From: an uncultured Actinomycetes bacterium
Lineage (GTDB): Bacteria > Actinomycetota > Actinomycetes > S36-B12 > UBA5976
Length of the DNA: 35,742 nt
Assembly (NCBI GenBank): GCA_903907835.1
Contig: CAIVPQ010000008.1
Location: 1 to 35,742 of the forward strand
Direction of reading: 5' to 3'
In this document: positions 15,320 through 23,965 of the stretch, in pieces
How positions within the stretch are numbered: position 1 is the first letter of the stretch
Layout: each line of letters starts with the position of its first letter
Position numbers and translations under genes: made by a program
The notes under the pieces: generated by a model
The model's database searches: none
Told to the model about the DNA's origin: nothing
The model's input: only the letters and a program-made list of their open reading frames with translations

Positions 15320-16030
15320 TCACCATGCCAATTGTGAAATAAATGAGGCAATAATTGGAACAATTGTTAGAACGATGAAAGCTGGCAAAAAACAAAAGCC
15401 CAGCGGCAGTACACACCGCACTGCAACTCCACGAATTTTTCTGGTCCTCTCGCTTTGTGCTTCATCCCTTAGTTGCAATATGAGCGCATCTAAACTGGCA
15501 ATCAATGGTCCGCCCGAGTGATACCCGAGAATCAAAATATCTAAGACCGGTTGCCAACGGGGATCTTCGGCAGTGAGCGATGCAAGTGCATTAGGCACAG
15601 GTTGTCCTAGTTCAATAGCCATCATTGCCTTGGCTAAATTATTTGTAGCCCCAGGGATGTTTGACTTACAAACAAACTGCAAACTCTGTTGAGTTGTCAT
15701 CCCGACTGATAGACACATGGCAAGTTGCTCTGTCACCGTAGCAAGCGCTGTTGCTGTCAAGCCCTTCAACTTATTCTCTTCACGCTCTTTCAGCCTGGGA
15801 ACTAAAAGGTACAAAACACCAAGGATGGCTGCGAAAAGCAATAGGCCAGTTTTGCCGCCCACTGAGAATAATGCCATCACCGCGAATAGGAAATTCCTTA
15901 GGTGCAAAAGTTTGACCGGCATAGTTTCTGGGAACTTAACCCGCTTGCTTTTTTTTCGAGCTAAACCATTAGTCGTTCCTAGAAACAAATAGATACTCAA
16001 CATAATTGACGAAGAAAAGAGAATGTTCAT
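15320..16030 (-). CDS. tadC: TadC-like type II/IV secretion platform protein (T2SSF domain)
   Basis: A 236-residue membrane protein with an N-terminal pair of helices and a T2SSF domain. The cytoplasmic stretch EQLAMCLSVGMTTQQSLQFV...GQPVPNALASL...LGYHSGGPLIASL is typical of TadC/GspF-type platforms, followed by two C-terminal helices ending at the stop. Its start overlaps the TadB stop by four bases (ATGA), indicating translational coupling. With TadB it forms the inner-membrane platform on which the TadA ATPase drives pilin assembly. Confidence 0.9.
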   Translation of the reverse strand: MNILFSSSIMLSIYLFLGTTNGLARKKSKRVKFPETMPVKLLHLRNFLFAVMALFSVGGKTGLLLFAAILGVLYLLVPRLKEREENKLKGLTATALATVTEQLAMCLSVGMTTQQSLQFVCKSNIPGATNNLAKAMMAIELGQPVPNALASLTAEDPRWQPVLDILILGYHSGGPLIASLDALILQLRDEAQSERTRKIRGVAVRCVLPLGFCFLPAFIVLTIVPIIASFISQLAW

Positions 16031-16701
16031 CCGGTGACAACCGTTGCGCGTCTTATTAAAAGTTTTACCCAGAATAGTCCAATGATTTCCAGGCTAGATC
16101 CGAGCAGAAGACAAGCCCATCCAGCAGGGTTACTCAAAAGCCACTGCATCGAATTTATGCCGAGTCCAGCAGACATAAACATTCCAAGTGCAGGTAGGCA
16201 AGCAAGAACTAGGACCGTGGCCTTAGTCCCAGCCAATTCACTTGCCACTAATTGCGTGTTCCTTTGCTCATTATGGACTCGGTCTATGAGTCGCTTAATA
16301 GCGGTGTGCGCGGAAGAACCAGAGAAATTCGTAACCTTCAATATCTGCATTAGCTCACAAAATATTTGATTTTTGGCCTCAGGTGCATCGTCACTAAATG
16401 AGTCGATGAGATCTCTTTGATTATCCAAAGCTGTTCTGGTGAATGAGAACAGGTGTTCGGGCATTCTTGGTATTGCTCTAGAAATTGAACTGTGTAAAGT
16501 CAGTCCCGCCAAAAGATCGGTGTGTAGTATCCAAAGTAAAACTAAAACATCGGAATTAGCAAGCCCTCGAGTTCTAGTACCCACTGGTCGCCATTTGATT
16601 TCCTCAAACTTTGGGAAGGCCTCAAGTGAGATGCGAGGTAATGGGCAAACAAATAGATAGACCGAGATGCCAATCAAAACCGAGAGTATTATTCCGGACA
16701 T
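16027..16701 (-). CDS. tadB: TadB-like secretion platform protein
   Basis: A 224-residue membrane protein with a T2SSF-like core (LLWILHTDLLAGLTLHSSISRAIPRMPEH ... FSGSSAHTAIKRLIDRVHNEQRNTQLVASELAGTKA) and two C-terminal hydrophobic helices. It is shorter than proteobacterial TadB, as usual in actinobacterial loci. ATG at 16699-16701 is chosen over the TTG one codon earlier, because it overlaps the TadA stop as TGATG. Partner of TadC in the pilus/secretion platform. Confidence 0.88.
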   Translation of the reverse strand: MSGIILSVLIGISVYLFVCPLPRISLEAFPKFEEIKWRPVGTRTRGLANSDVLVLLWILHTDLLAGLTLHSSISRAIPRMPEHLFSFTRTALDNQRDLIDSFSDDAPEAKNQIFCELMQILKVTNFSGSSAHTAIKRLIDRVHNEQRNTQLVASELAGTKATVLVLACLPALGMFMSAGLGINSMQWLLSNPAGWACLLLGSSLEIIGLFWVKLLIRRATVVTG

Positions 16702-17861
16702 CAACTACACCGTGATCCAAGTAATTCGCTCAATTTTCGGTAACCAGGTTCGAATCGCTCGTCGGTATTTAGGTCAATGGCTTTCAGGACCGCAACCTCA
16801 CCCATTTCTTCCTCCGCCAATACATGCAGCCCACCTAATATTCGTTGTCCAGACTTATCCCTTTTTAGATCTATTACGACCTGCACGCCACAAAGTAGTT
16901 GTTTACGAATAGCTGGCAGTGGTAACCCGGACATTAATCCCAAGGCTTCAACCCGAGCGGGGACACTTGTGGCCGAGTTAGCATGAATGGTTGTCGCCCC
17001 ACCTTCGTGACCAGTATTGAGCGCAATTAGTAGATCAACTATTTCTTCTCCCCGAACTTCACCGACGACTATCCGATCAGGTCTCATGCGCAGCGCTTGG
17101 CGCACTAGAGTGCGCATGGTTATGGCCCCAAGACCTTCGACATTGCAATTTCGTGCTTGCAGCGCGACAACGTGCGGGTGTGAAACATGGAGTTCTTGTG
17201 AGTCTTCAACAATCACAATCCGTTTTTTAGGAGATACCAGTGCCAACAAACTATTTAGAACGGTTGTCTTGCCACTGCCAGTTCCACCACAAATAATCAT
17301 TGACAAATCTGCCGTGATAACTTTTTCCAGAAAGATTGCTCCCGTAACTGAGACAGAACCGGCTTCAACTAAATCCTCAAGGGTGAGATCTGACTGCGCG
17401 GGTATTCGTAACGAAATTGTTGTTCCTGCCACACTCAAAGGTGGAATAACTGCATGCAATCTGATTCCATTCGGCATCCTCGCATCAACCCAAGGGCTTG
17501 CTTCGTCAAGACGCCTATTTGCCATTGAAGCGAGGCGTACCGCGAAATTTCTTAAATCCTTTTCATCTTGAAATGTCGTTGCAACGCGTTGCATACCTTG
17601 ACCCTTATCAATCCAAATTTCAGAATGTGAATTGACCAAAATATCTGTTAAGCCCTGAATAAGCAGCAGTTCATCCAAAGTTCCCAGTCCGGTGAATTGA
17701 GCAAGGATTCCATTCACGGTCTCAAGCCGCTTACTAGGACTCATCAGTGGATGTAGCTCGCGCACAATTTGAGTTATGTTCTCAGATGAAACCGGTATTG
17801 CCTGTTCAAGACAGATCTCACGTACACGATCGACTAAGTCAGACATGACTTGGTTTTTCAT
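16701..17861 (-). CDS. tadA: TadA/CpaF-type secretion ATPase
   Basis: A 386-residue VirB11/TadA-family ATPase. An N-terminal domain (to about 150) is followed by the RecA-like core: Walker A CGGTGSGKTT (191-200), VEDSQELH (Asp box), the RMRPDRIVVGEVRG Walker B region (258-271), and TGHEGGATTIHAN (His box). It hexamerises at the inner membrane and powers pilin polymerisation through TadB/TadC. Its ATG overlaps the CpaE-like stop by one base (TGATG). Corresponds to the helicase/secretion-neighbourhood ATPase of actinobacteria. Confidence 0.95.
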   Translation of the reverse strand: MKNQVMSDLVDRVREICLEQAIPVSSENITQIVRELHPLMSPSKRLETVNGILAQFTGLGTLDELLLIQGLTDILVNSHSEIWIDKGQGMQRVATTFQDEKDLRNFAVRLASMANRRLDEASPWVDARMPNGIRLHAVIPPLSVAGTTISLRIPAQSDLTLEDLVEAGSVSVTGAIFLEKVITADLSMIICGGTGSGKTTVLNSLLALVSPKKRIVIVEDSQELHVSHPHVVALQARNCNVEGLGAITMRTLVRQALRMRPDRIVVGEVRGEEIVDLLIALNTGHEGGATTIHANSATSVPARVEALGLMSGLPLPAIRKQLLCGVQVVIDLKRDKSGQRILGGLHVLAEEEMGEVAVLKAIDLNTDERFEPGYRKLSELLGSRCS

Positions 17862-18862
17862 CAGACCAATTCAAGATCCGTACAAAGTTGACTCACTTGT
17901 TTACTGAAGGCTCCGATACTGACCAGTCCCAATCCGACTCCTTGTTCAATCTGTTCTACCACCCGACTATCGGTAACCACTTGTGCTTTGAGTGAGATGC
18001 CAAGTGTTTGGGCAATTGCTAAAGGGGTTAAGCCTGTTCCAGGCAATTGGCGCACGACTAGCCCGAATTTGTCAGGCGCTTGACTTTCTAGCATTCGTTT
18101 AGCGACTGTCGTGGCTCGAACAGTTGTTGGCGACACTAAAAGGATCTGATTGGAAATGTCATAGATGCTTGGTCCATGTGTTTTCAAGTCTTGAGTACTG
18201 TCGATATAGATGAGGTCAACTGCAGTCAATAGCGCTCTGATTATTTGTTCCAATTTTTCCGTAGTAACTGGATCAGAACGCATGGCCAAAATTCGAACGC
18301 CCCTACATTCTGGCAGCGAACGCAATAAATCTGCTCCAGAAATATCATCAACTTCGACCAAGTCTGGCCATCTTGCTCCTGGCATTTCCTCTGCTCCACA
18401 AACAATATCTATGCCGCCACCGTGAGGATCAAGATCAACTAAACATACGCGTTTGCCTTTGCGTGCAGATTCCACTGCCATGGCACTAGCCAAGGTTGAA
18501 GCACCGGATCCGCCAACAACCGGTAGGAGAGTAATTACTTGAGCAAGTGCGCTAATTGGAGCCACGAGATGATCAAGGAACCAATCGCGTTCACCTTCGA
18601 TCTCGACCACAGCTTTGGCCTCAAGTGCAATCGCCAATCGCCAAGCCGTCACATCTGGTGATTGACTGGAAACAATCACGATTTCCTCGTGAAATATGCT
18701 TTCAACTAATTGTGTACTTTCGACAAAAATCCGATATGCTCCAGAAATCTGTGCAGGGCTTGGGTTTGCCTCAACGATTAACGGCGATTCCGTAACAGCG
18801 ACCATTTTCGCGAATTCATCTATTACCGCTTGACTAGTTGCAATTAGTAGGGCGTAAGACAT
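17861..18862 (-). CDS. CpaE/TadZ-like MinD-family localisation protein (Rv3660c type)
   Basis: A 333-residue protein with a receiver-like N-terminal part (1-100) and a ParA/MinD-like C-terminal domain. The P-loop is degenerate: VVGGSGASTLA (115-125) lacks both the signature Lys and the GK(S/T) Lys, as I recall for this actinobacterial family, while CLVDLDPHGGG (140-150) is kept. It probably positions the Tad machinery; the M. tuberculosis relative has been studied as a septum-site protein. First gene of the operon: ATG with GAGGAG at 18868-18873 and a 240-bp upstream region. Confidence 0.9.
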   Translation of the reverse strand: MSYALLIATSQAVIDEFAKMVAVTESPLIVEANPSPAQISGAYRIFVESTQLVESIFHEEIVIVSSQSPDVTAWRLAIALEAKAVVEIEGERDWFLDHLVAPISALAQVITLLPVVGGSGASTLASAMAVESARKGKRVCLVDLDPHGGGIDIVCGAEEMPGARWPDLVEVDDISGADLLRSLPECRGVRILAMRSDPVTTEKLEQIIRALLTAVDLIYIDSTQDLKTHGPSIYDISNQILLVSPTTVRATTVAKRMLESQAPDKFGLVVRQLPGTGLTPLAIAQTLGISLKAQVVTDSRVVEQIEQGVGLGLVSIGAFSKQVSQLCTDLELV

Positions 18863-18964
18863 TTCTACTCCTCATGTTTGGCACATAATTGTTCAACCAT
18901 GAATCTGTATGTCACGAAAAATCTACAAACGCTGCGTGTTGTACATAAAAAGTATTTGGGGAAA

Positions 18965-18995
18965 AGCAAAGGCCCCCCCGGGGGAGAAGGGACCT
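18965..18995 (-). terminator. Possible intrinsic terminator between the holin-like gene and the Tad operon
   Basis: On the minus strand AAAGGTCCC can pair with GGGGCCTTT (one T-G wobble) around a C/G-rich loop, followed by GCTTTT. It sits 110 bases past the holin-like stop and upstream of the CpaE-like gene. The rest of 18863-19104 holds no gene and must contain the Tad promoter, which I cannot identify with confidence. Confidence 0.4.
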
Positions 18996-19104
18996 TTACC
19001 AGTAACACCCGAAGGTATCAACGACGGCTAAACACCGTTCATAAAGACAGCATCGTATATTTTGCGAAAAGTTTTTGAGAAAAGTCAAAAGACTAGACAG
19101 TCAT

Positions 19105-19503
19105 TCAGTCAATGCTTTCGCGCATAGTCTTAATGGAATCAGCGGTCGCGACGATAGCATCCACCGTTCGATGTGATGACTTCAGTCGATTTAGTCGCTT
19201 TTTTCCGGCGACAATGAAGAGTGTTGCCACAATCATCAAGGCAAGGGCAACAATGAGAAAGCCAGTCCATAGCGGCAGGCCTGCGCTGTTAATTCCACAT
19301 GCAATCGCAACTAAGGCGAATATGCTGGCTAAATGAGCAAATGACACAGCAACAATGAAGAAGATTGACGACTTGGCAATATTTACTGCGCCTTCTTGAA
19401 CCTCAGCCTTTGCAAGTTCAATGTGTCCTCGGACTAGTGCAGAAACATCCTGGGTCACAGAATTAATCATGTCGGCTAAATTTGGTCCTGATTTTTCACT
19501 CAT
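19105..19503 (-). CDS. Actinobacterial holin-like membrane protein (phage_holin_3_6 / Holin-X family)
   Basis: A 132-residue protein: amphipathic N-terminus containing VSALVRGHIELAKAEVQEGA, two adjacent hydrophobic helices (about 47-70 and 77-99), then a basic tail. This pattern is the actinobacterial holin-superfamily protein, a chromosomal family found near acs and marP in mycobacteria. Despite its name it is not evidence of prophage, and its function is unknown. I chose the second of two adjacent ATGs (19501-19503), since AGGAG at 19509-19513 lies five bases before it. It is last in the minus-strand run beginning at WhiB. Confidence 0.85.
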   Translation of the reverse strand: MSEKSGPNLADMINSVTQDVSALVRGHIELAKAEVQEGAVNIAKSSIFFIVAVSFAHLASIFALVAIACGINSAGLPLWTGFLIVALALMIVATLFIVAGKKRLNRLKSSHRTVDAIVATADSIKTMRESID

Positions 19504-19562
19504 CATTGCTCCTTTACCTCAAATAGTAACCTGTGTGATTTCTGAATTCACGATTTGAAAAA

Positions 19563-20783
19563 TTAGACCTGTGTTTTTCTGCGGGTAAATCTCAGTCGAA
19601 GAACTACTGCAAGTGAAGAAACAAGAATTGCTATCCCATTCGTTAACACGATTGCAAATTTTCCACTTGCTAATAGGCTATCTTGCCCTGCGAATGTAAC
19701 CTCATTAATCAGCAAAGCAACGGTAAATCCGATACTAGCCAAAGTGCCAACAACTAAGACATCCCACCACGACAGATTTGGATTCAAGGCCCCTTTAGTG
19801 AATCGAGCTGTCAAAAAAGCCCCGAGTGTTATACCCAGAGGTTGCCCAATGAGTAATCCAAGTAGAACGCCAATCGTCAGCGGTTGTTTTATTACTTCAT
19901 TTAGGGATATGCCAGATAAAACAACTCCTGCGGAAACTAGTGCAAAAGCAGGCACACAGAATCCTGCAGAAAATGGTCGCAAGAAGGATTCTGCACAATC
20001 ACCAGGCGATACCTCCTCATTGTTCTTCAATCTAACCCGCATCAAAAGACCCATAACGACACCTGCCACCGTGGCATGCACACCGCTTTGGAGAGTTGCA
20101 TACCAAATTCCAATAGCCAGAATTATGAATACCGGTGGATTACTGAATCCTTGTCTTTGCAAGATTCCAAAAATGATTATCAAAATCGCGGCGGCAAAGA
20201 AAGCCAATAGATTGAAACCTGAACTGTAGAAGAGAGCAATTACTGTAATTGCGCCTAGATCGTTTACTACCGCCAATGTGAGTAGAAAAGACCTTAGTTC
20301 CATCGGCAGTCCTCTACCTACGACGGCTAGCACTGCCAGGGCAAATGCGATATCGGTAGATATGGGTAAGCCCCATGCTTGGGAAAAGTCTGTTCCACGA
20401 TTGGCGATGAGAAAGATTGTTGCTGAAGCAATCATTCCGCCCAACGCGGCGGCGATCGGGACAGCGGCCAGCCTTGGGGTAGATAAGGTTCCCGTCACAA
20501 ACTCGTGCTTTAATTCCACTCCAGCAACGAAAAAGAAGATAGCCAGTAGTCCATCGGCAGCCCAAATATGTATTGGTAGATCTAGGTCCAGTGATTGTGG
20601 TCCGATTCTGAAATCAACAAAGTACTCGTAACTCGCATGCCAATCAGAGTTTGCCCACAGAAGTGCAATAGCTGCAGCACATAGTAAAAGCATTCCTCCG
20701 GTAGTTTCATCACGAAGAACACGTGTGAGCCAACCTTGTTGTTTGGGATTGATGCTATTCAGGACGCCCACTTCTTGATTCAT
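19563..20783 (-). CDS. nhaA: NhaA-family Na+/H+ antiporter with altered ion-site residues
   Basis: A 406-residue polytopic protein of full NhaA length. Conserved segments: RDETTGGMLLLCAAAIALLWAN, DGLLAIFFFVAGVELKHEF, LPISTDIAFALAVLAVVG (Asp144, equivalent to E. coli Asp133), FLLTLAVVNDLGAI and a C-terminal GTLASIGFTVALLI. Two key positions differ from the classical enzyme: the Asp-Asp pair of helix V reads Asn174-Asp175, and the helix X Lys (E. coli Lys300, in a GKPLG-type motif) reads Gln314 in LLIGQPLGI. Transport stoichiometry may therefore differ. It lies 31 bp after the acetyl-CoA synthetase stop and is probably co-transcribed. Confidence 0.95.
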   Translation of the reverse strand: MNQEVGVLNSINPKQQGWLTRVLRDETTGGMLLLCAAAIALLWANSDWHASYEYFVDFRIGPQSLDLDLPIHIWAADGLLAIFFFVAGVELKHEFVTGTLSTPRLAAVPIAAALGGMIASATIFLIANRGTDFSQAWGLPISTDIAFALAVLAVVGRGLPMELRSFLLTLAVVNDLGAITVIALFYSSGFNLLAFFAAAILIIIFGILQRQGFSNPPVFIILAIGIWYATLQSGVHATVAGVVMGLLMRVRLKNNEEVSPGDCAESFLRPFSAGFCVPAFALVSAGVVLSGISLNEVIKQPLTIGVLLGLLIGQPLGITLGAFLTARFTKGALNPNLSWWDVLVVGTLASIGFTVALLINEVTFAGQDSLLASGKFAIVLTNGIAILVSSLAVVLRLRFTRRKTQV

Positions 20784-20814
20784 GCTTATGAGATTACCTG
20801 AGTAAATGTGTTTA

Positions 20815-22776
20815 CTATTGCGATTCGTCCTGATTATTGATGCTAGTTAGTCCAGCACTTATGAGATTCATAATCGTTGGATCAGCCAGTGTTGTGACAT
20901 CACCCAGCGACTTGTGATCAGCCACATCTCGAAGCAACCTGCGCATGATTTTGCCAGATCTGGTTTTGGGTAAATCTGCAACTATGAGTATCTGCCTAGG
21001 CTTGGCAATCGGCCCGATCTCTGTGGCCACATGATCACGCAGAGTTTTCGCCACACCCGGACCGTCTATGCTTCCAGCTCGCAGAATCACAAATGCCACA
21101 ATCCCTTCTCCAGTGACTTCATCTGCGGCGCCGACTACGGCCGCCTCTGCAACCATCGGATGCGAAACAAGTGCGGACTCGACCTCTGTCGTAGAAATAC
21201 GATGACCCGAAATGTTCATGACATCATCAACTCGACCAAGTAGCCAAATGGCACCGTCGTCATCCCACTTTGCTCCATCCCCAGCGAAATACAGATTTTC
21301 AAAACGGGACCAATAAGTGTCCTTAAAGCGCTCGGGGTCGCCCCATATGCCTCTGAGCATGGCTGGCCACGGCTGAGTGAGCACAAGATAACCAGCTGCT
21401 CCCAGCCCAACTTCAGCGCCTGATTCATCTAAAATTTCCGCACTGATTCCAGGTAGTGGTTTCATGGCTGAACCTGGTTTACACGCCGTAACTCCAGGTA
21501 GTGGGCTGATCATTATTGCGCCTGTTTCTGTCTGCCACCATGTATCAACGATTGGGCAGTTACCTTGACCAATCACATTTTGGTACCAAATCCATGCTTC
21601 CGGATTGATTGGTTCTCCAACACTTCCCAACAATCTCAGACTTGAGAGATCGTGAGCACTTGGAAATTCCTCTCCCCATTTCATAAAAGTACGGATAGCA
21701 GTCGGTGCAGTGTAGAGAATTGTCACGCCATATTTGTCAACAATTTCCCACCAACGTCCCAGGTGTGGGGTGTCTGGCGTTCCCTCATAAATAACTTGAG
21801 TTGCAGCATTAGCTAATGGTCCGTAAACAACATAGGAATGACCAGTAATCCATCCCACATCTGCTGTGCACCAATAAACATCGGTTTCTGGTTTGATATC
21901 AAATACCATCCGGTGCGTATAAGCGACTTGTGTTAAGTAGCCGCCAGTTGTGTGCAAGATGCCTTTAGGTTGGCCGGTTGTGCCTGAAGTGTACAAAATA
22001 AAGAGCGGATGTTCGCTATCGAATGCTTGCGCTTTATGCTGAGTTGGTTGTCGGGAGACTAAGTCATCCCACCAAATATCTGTCTGCTGATTCCAAGCAA
22101 CTTCTTGACCAGTACGTTTAACAACAATGACATTTTCCACAATGTCAACCAGTTTGGTTGCCTCGTCTACCGCTGGCTTCAGTGCGGAAGCTGCCCCTCG
22201 ACGAAAACCACCATCAGCAGTAATGACCAAACGTGCTTGGGCATCCTCAATGCGGCTTGCTAATGCTGCGGCCGAAAATCCACCGAAAATTACTGAGTGA
22301 GTAGCACCGATTCGAGCGCATGCAAGCATTGAGATCACTGCCTCCGGAATCATTGGCAAGTAGATTGCTACTCGGTCGCCACTTTGAACGCCTAACTCAA
22401 CTAGGGCATTGGCGGTTTGACACACCTCATCCAATAGTTCTTGATATGTGATGCTTCGGGTGTCACCAGGTTCACCTTCAAATTGAATAGCAATGCGCTC
22501 ACCAAATCCATTGGCCACATGGCGGTCTAGGCAGTTCACTGCGACGTTGATTTTTCCGTTTACAAACCAACTAGCCACTGGGGCTGCAGACCAATCCAAA
22601 ACCTGGTCCCAGTTTGATTCCCATTGCAAATTACTCGCTTGCTTGGCCCAAAAGGATTCTGAGTCGACTTCCGCCTCATCATAAAGATCCACTCTTGCAT
22701 TCGCTTGCTTTGCGAATTGTTCGCTCGGCAAAAAAACCCGGCTCTCTGATGACAAATTTTCAAAGGTCTCGTTCAT
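20815..22776 (-). CDS. acsA: Acetyl-CoA synthetase (AMP-forming)
   Basis: A 653-residue enzyme activating acetate to acetyl-CoA via acetyl-AMP. Features: N-terminal acetyl-CoA-synthetase domain (SFWAKQASN, W-rich), the adenylate-binding loop YTSGTTGQPKG (262-272), the WWQTETG motif, GAKWDDDGAIWLLGRVDDVMNISGHRIS hinge region, and the C-terminal PKTRSGKIMRR with Lys609, the residue acetylated by Pat-type enzymes in Salmonella Acs. Length is standard. The ATG has AAGGAG about 11 bases upstream. It is preceded by the CvpA-like gene (39-bp gap) and followed by nhaA. As Crp is encoded in the same run and acs genes are commonly Crp-controlled, joint regulation is plausible. Confidence 0.97.
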   Translation of the reverse strand: MNETFENLSSESRVFLPSEQFAKQANARVDLYDEAEVDSESFWAKQASNLQWESNWDQVLDWSAAPVASWFVNGKINVAVNCLDRHVANGFGERIAIQFEGEPGDTRSITYQELLDEVCQTANALVELGVQSGDRVAIYLPMIPEAVISMLACARIGATHSVIFGGFSAAALASRIEDAQARLVITADGGFRRGAASALKPAVDEATKLVDIVENVIVVKRTGQEVAWNQQTDIWWDDLVSRQPTQHKAQAFDSEHPLFILYTSGTTGQPKGILHTTGGYLTQVAYTHRMVFDIKPETDVYWCTADVGWITGHSYVVYGPLANAATQVIYEGTPDTPHLGRWWEIVDKYGVTILYTAPTAIRTFMKWGEEFPSAHDLSSLRLLGSVGEPINPEAWIWYQNVIGQGNCPIVDTWWQTETGAIMISPLPGVTACKPGSAMKPLPGISAEILDESGAEVGLGAAGYLVLTQPWPAMLRGIWGDPERFKDTYWSRFENLYFAGDGAKWDDDGAIWLLGRVDDVMNISGHRISTTEVESALVSHPMVAEAAVVGAADEVTGEGIVAFVILRAGSIDGPGVAKTLRDHVATEIGPIAKPRQILIVADLPKTRSGKIMRRLLRDVADHKSLGDVTTLADPTIMNLISAGLTSINNQDESQ

Positions 22777-22815
22777 ACTCGAATCAACTCCTTGTTACCT
22801 TTGAAAGTCTCAGGG

Positions 22816-23319
22816 CTACCAGAATTTTTTGATTAGATCTTTAGATTTAGTTATTTGATCAACTAAGTCAGCCACAGAACTTGGCATATTCGTGTTCAAA
22901 AATGTGATGATTTCAGATGCTCGTATTGTTTTTCCGACACGCAAAACTGGAACATCAACCACAGCTCGCGCAGCGGCCCAGAGAATCAATACCCAAATTA
23001 CGGCTGAAAGAAATAAGCCACCAGCATTATCTACCCAGCGCAGCGGAGTCCATGAATAGATACTGCGAACTCTTCGACCAACAAATGACCCAACTGCACT
23101 ACCAAAGCTTGCGCCAATGATTAGTCCGCCAGCAATCATCGCGACCTTAATTGTGTTTGGCTGTGAGGCGGTAACGAACTTAGCAACCATGGAGTGACCT
23201 GTAATAGCACCAAGCGCAGCGCCAACGATAGAAAATGAACTCACAACAAGTCCACGGCGCCAGCCATTTAGAGCGACTAGCGCTAGAAAAATTGTTATTC
23301 CTAAATCGACCTTGTTCAT
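22816..23319 (-). CDS. CvpA-like membrane protein (MarP N-terminal-domain homologue without protease)
   Basis: A 167-residue membrane protein with four hydrophobic helices. The opening VDLGITIFLALVALNGWRRGLVVSSFSIVGAALGA is the CvpA/colicin V production fold. In mycobacteria the same position between Nudix/nth and acs holds MarP, where this membrane domain is followed by a trypsin-like serine protease. Here the protein ends at its fourth helix plus a short basic tail, and the next gene begins 39 bp later, so no protease is present. ATG at 23317-23319 is preferred to a TTG three codons upstream. Confidence 0.87.
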   Translation of the reverse strand: MNKVDLGITIFLALVALNGWRRGLVVSSFSIVGAALGAITGHSMVAKFVTASQPNTIKVAMIAGGLIIGASFGSAVGSFVGRRVRSIYSWTPLRWVDNAGGLFLSAVIWVLILWAAARAVVDVPVLRVGKTIRASEIITFLNTNMPSSVADLVDQITKSKDLIKKFW

Positions 23320-23347
23320 GTCTACCAATCTATTGCGCTAAGAACCA

Positions 23348-23956
23348 TTAAATGTCTTTGATTTGGCTTTGATCCCAAGGTTGAGTCCATCCGCCTAAAT
23401 CAACTATGTCTGACAATAAACCACCCGTGAACCCCCACACCAACATGGATGCGATATTAAACGCGGGGCCAATAAATCCAGAGGGCGTGCGCACCATGAT
23501 TCTGTTCGACGGATTAGTGATTTCAGAAATGGGTACCCGATGAATCCGTTGTACTTCTGCGGTATCGCCCACGGCTAAATCATGCGGATCATGCCACCAC
23601 GCCAAAATAGGCGTAACAAGGTAGTTAGAAGGCGGCACCCACAAATCTGGCAGTTGCGCAATGACATGAACTGACGCGGGGTCAAGACCTGTTTCTTCAT
23701 GCGCTTCACGTAATGCGGTTGCACTCCTGGATTCATCAAACAGTTCGACCTGTCCACCTGGAAAAGCTGGTTGACCAGAATGCTTATCCTTGCCAATTGC
23801 TCGCTCAATGAGTAGGACATCACCATGATCTTCAGAAGGGCCAATCAAAATTAAGACTGCAGCCTCGCGTGGATTGCGAATTGGTAATCCTTGACTTGTA
23901 AGTTTCGGAGTATCACGTGACGCCTGCGCTATTGGCAAAAGCCATTCTGGGATCAT
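23348..23956 (-). CDS. Nudix hydrolase, CoA pyrophosphatase-like
   Basis: A 202-residue protein with a canonical Nudix box: GGQVELFDESRSATALREAHEETGL contains G-x5-E-x7-REAHEE-x-G. The preceding SGQPAFPGG resembles the CoA-pyrophosphatase (NudL-type) signature, as does the downstream region. Likely substrates are CoA derivatives or other nucleoside diphosphates linked to a moiety. It sits 9 bp after nth and 28 bp before the CvpA-like gene, the same order as in mycobacteria. ATG at 23954-23956; ribosome site weak. Confidence 0.9.
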   Translation of the reverse strand: MIPEWLLPIAQASRDTPKLTSQGLPIRNPREAAVLILIGPSEDHGDVLLIERAIGKDKHSGQPAFPGGQVELFDESRSATALREAHEETGLDPASVHVIAQLPDLWVPPSNYLVTPILAWWHDPHDLAVGDTAEVQRIHRVPISEITNPSNRIMVRTPSGFIGPAFNIASMLVWGFTGGLLSDIVDLGGWTQPWDQSQIKDI

Positions 23957-23965
23957 GGCGCAATT

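Noticed and set aside
17861-18862. Degenerate P-loop of the CpaE-like protein as a novel loss
   Set aside because: The GxSGAST-type loop is, as far as I recall, typical of this actinobacterial subfamily.
19105-19503. Holin-like protein as a sign of prophage
   Set aside because: This holin-superfamily protein is a normal chromosomal gene in actinobacteria, and no phage genes are nearby.
19513-19560. TGTGA...TCACG near nhaA as a Crp site
   Set aside because: Half-site spacing is longer than the six bases expected of a Crp operator.
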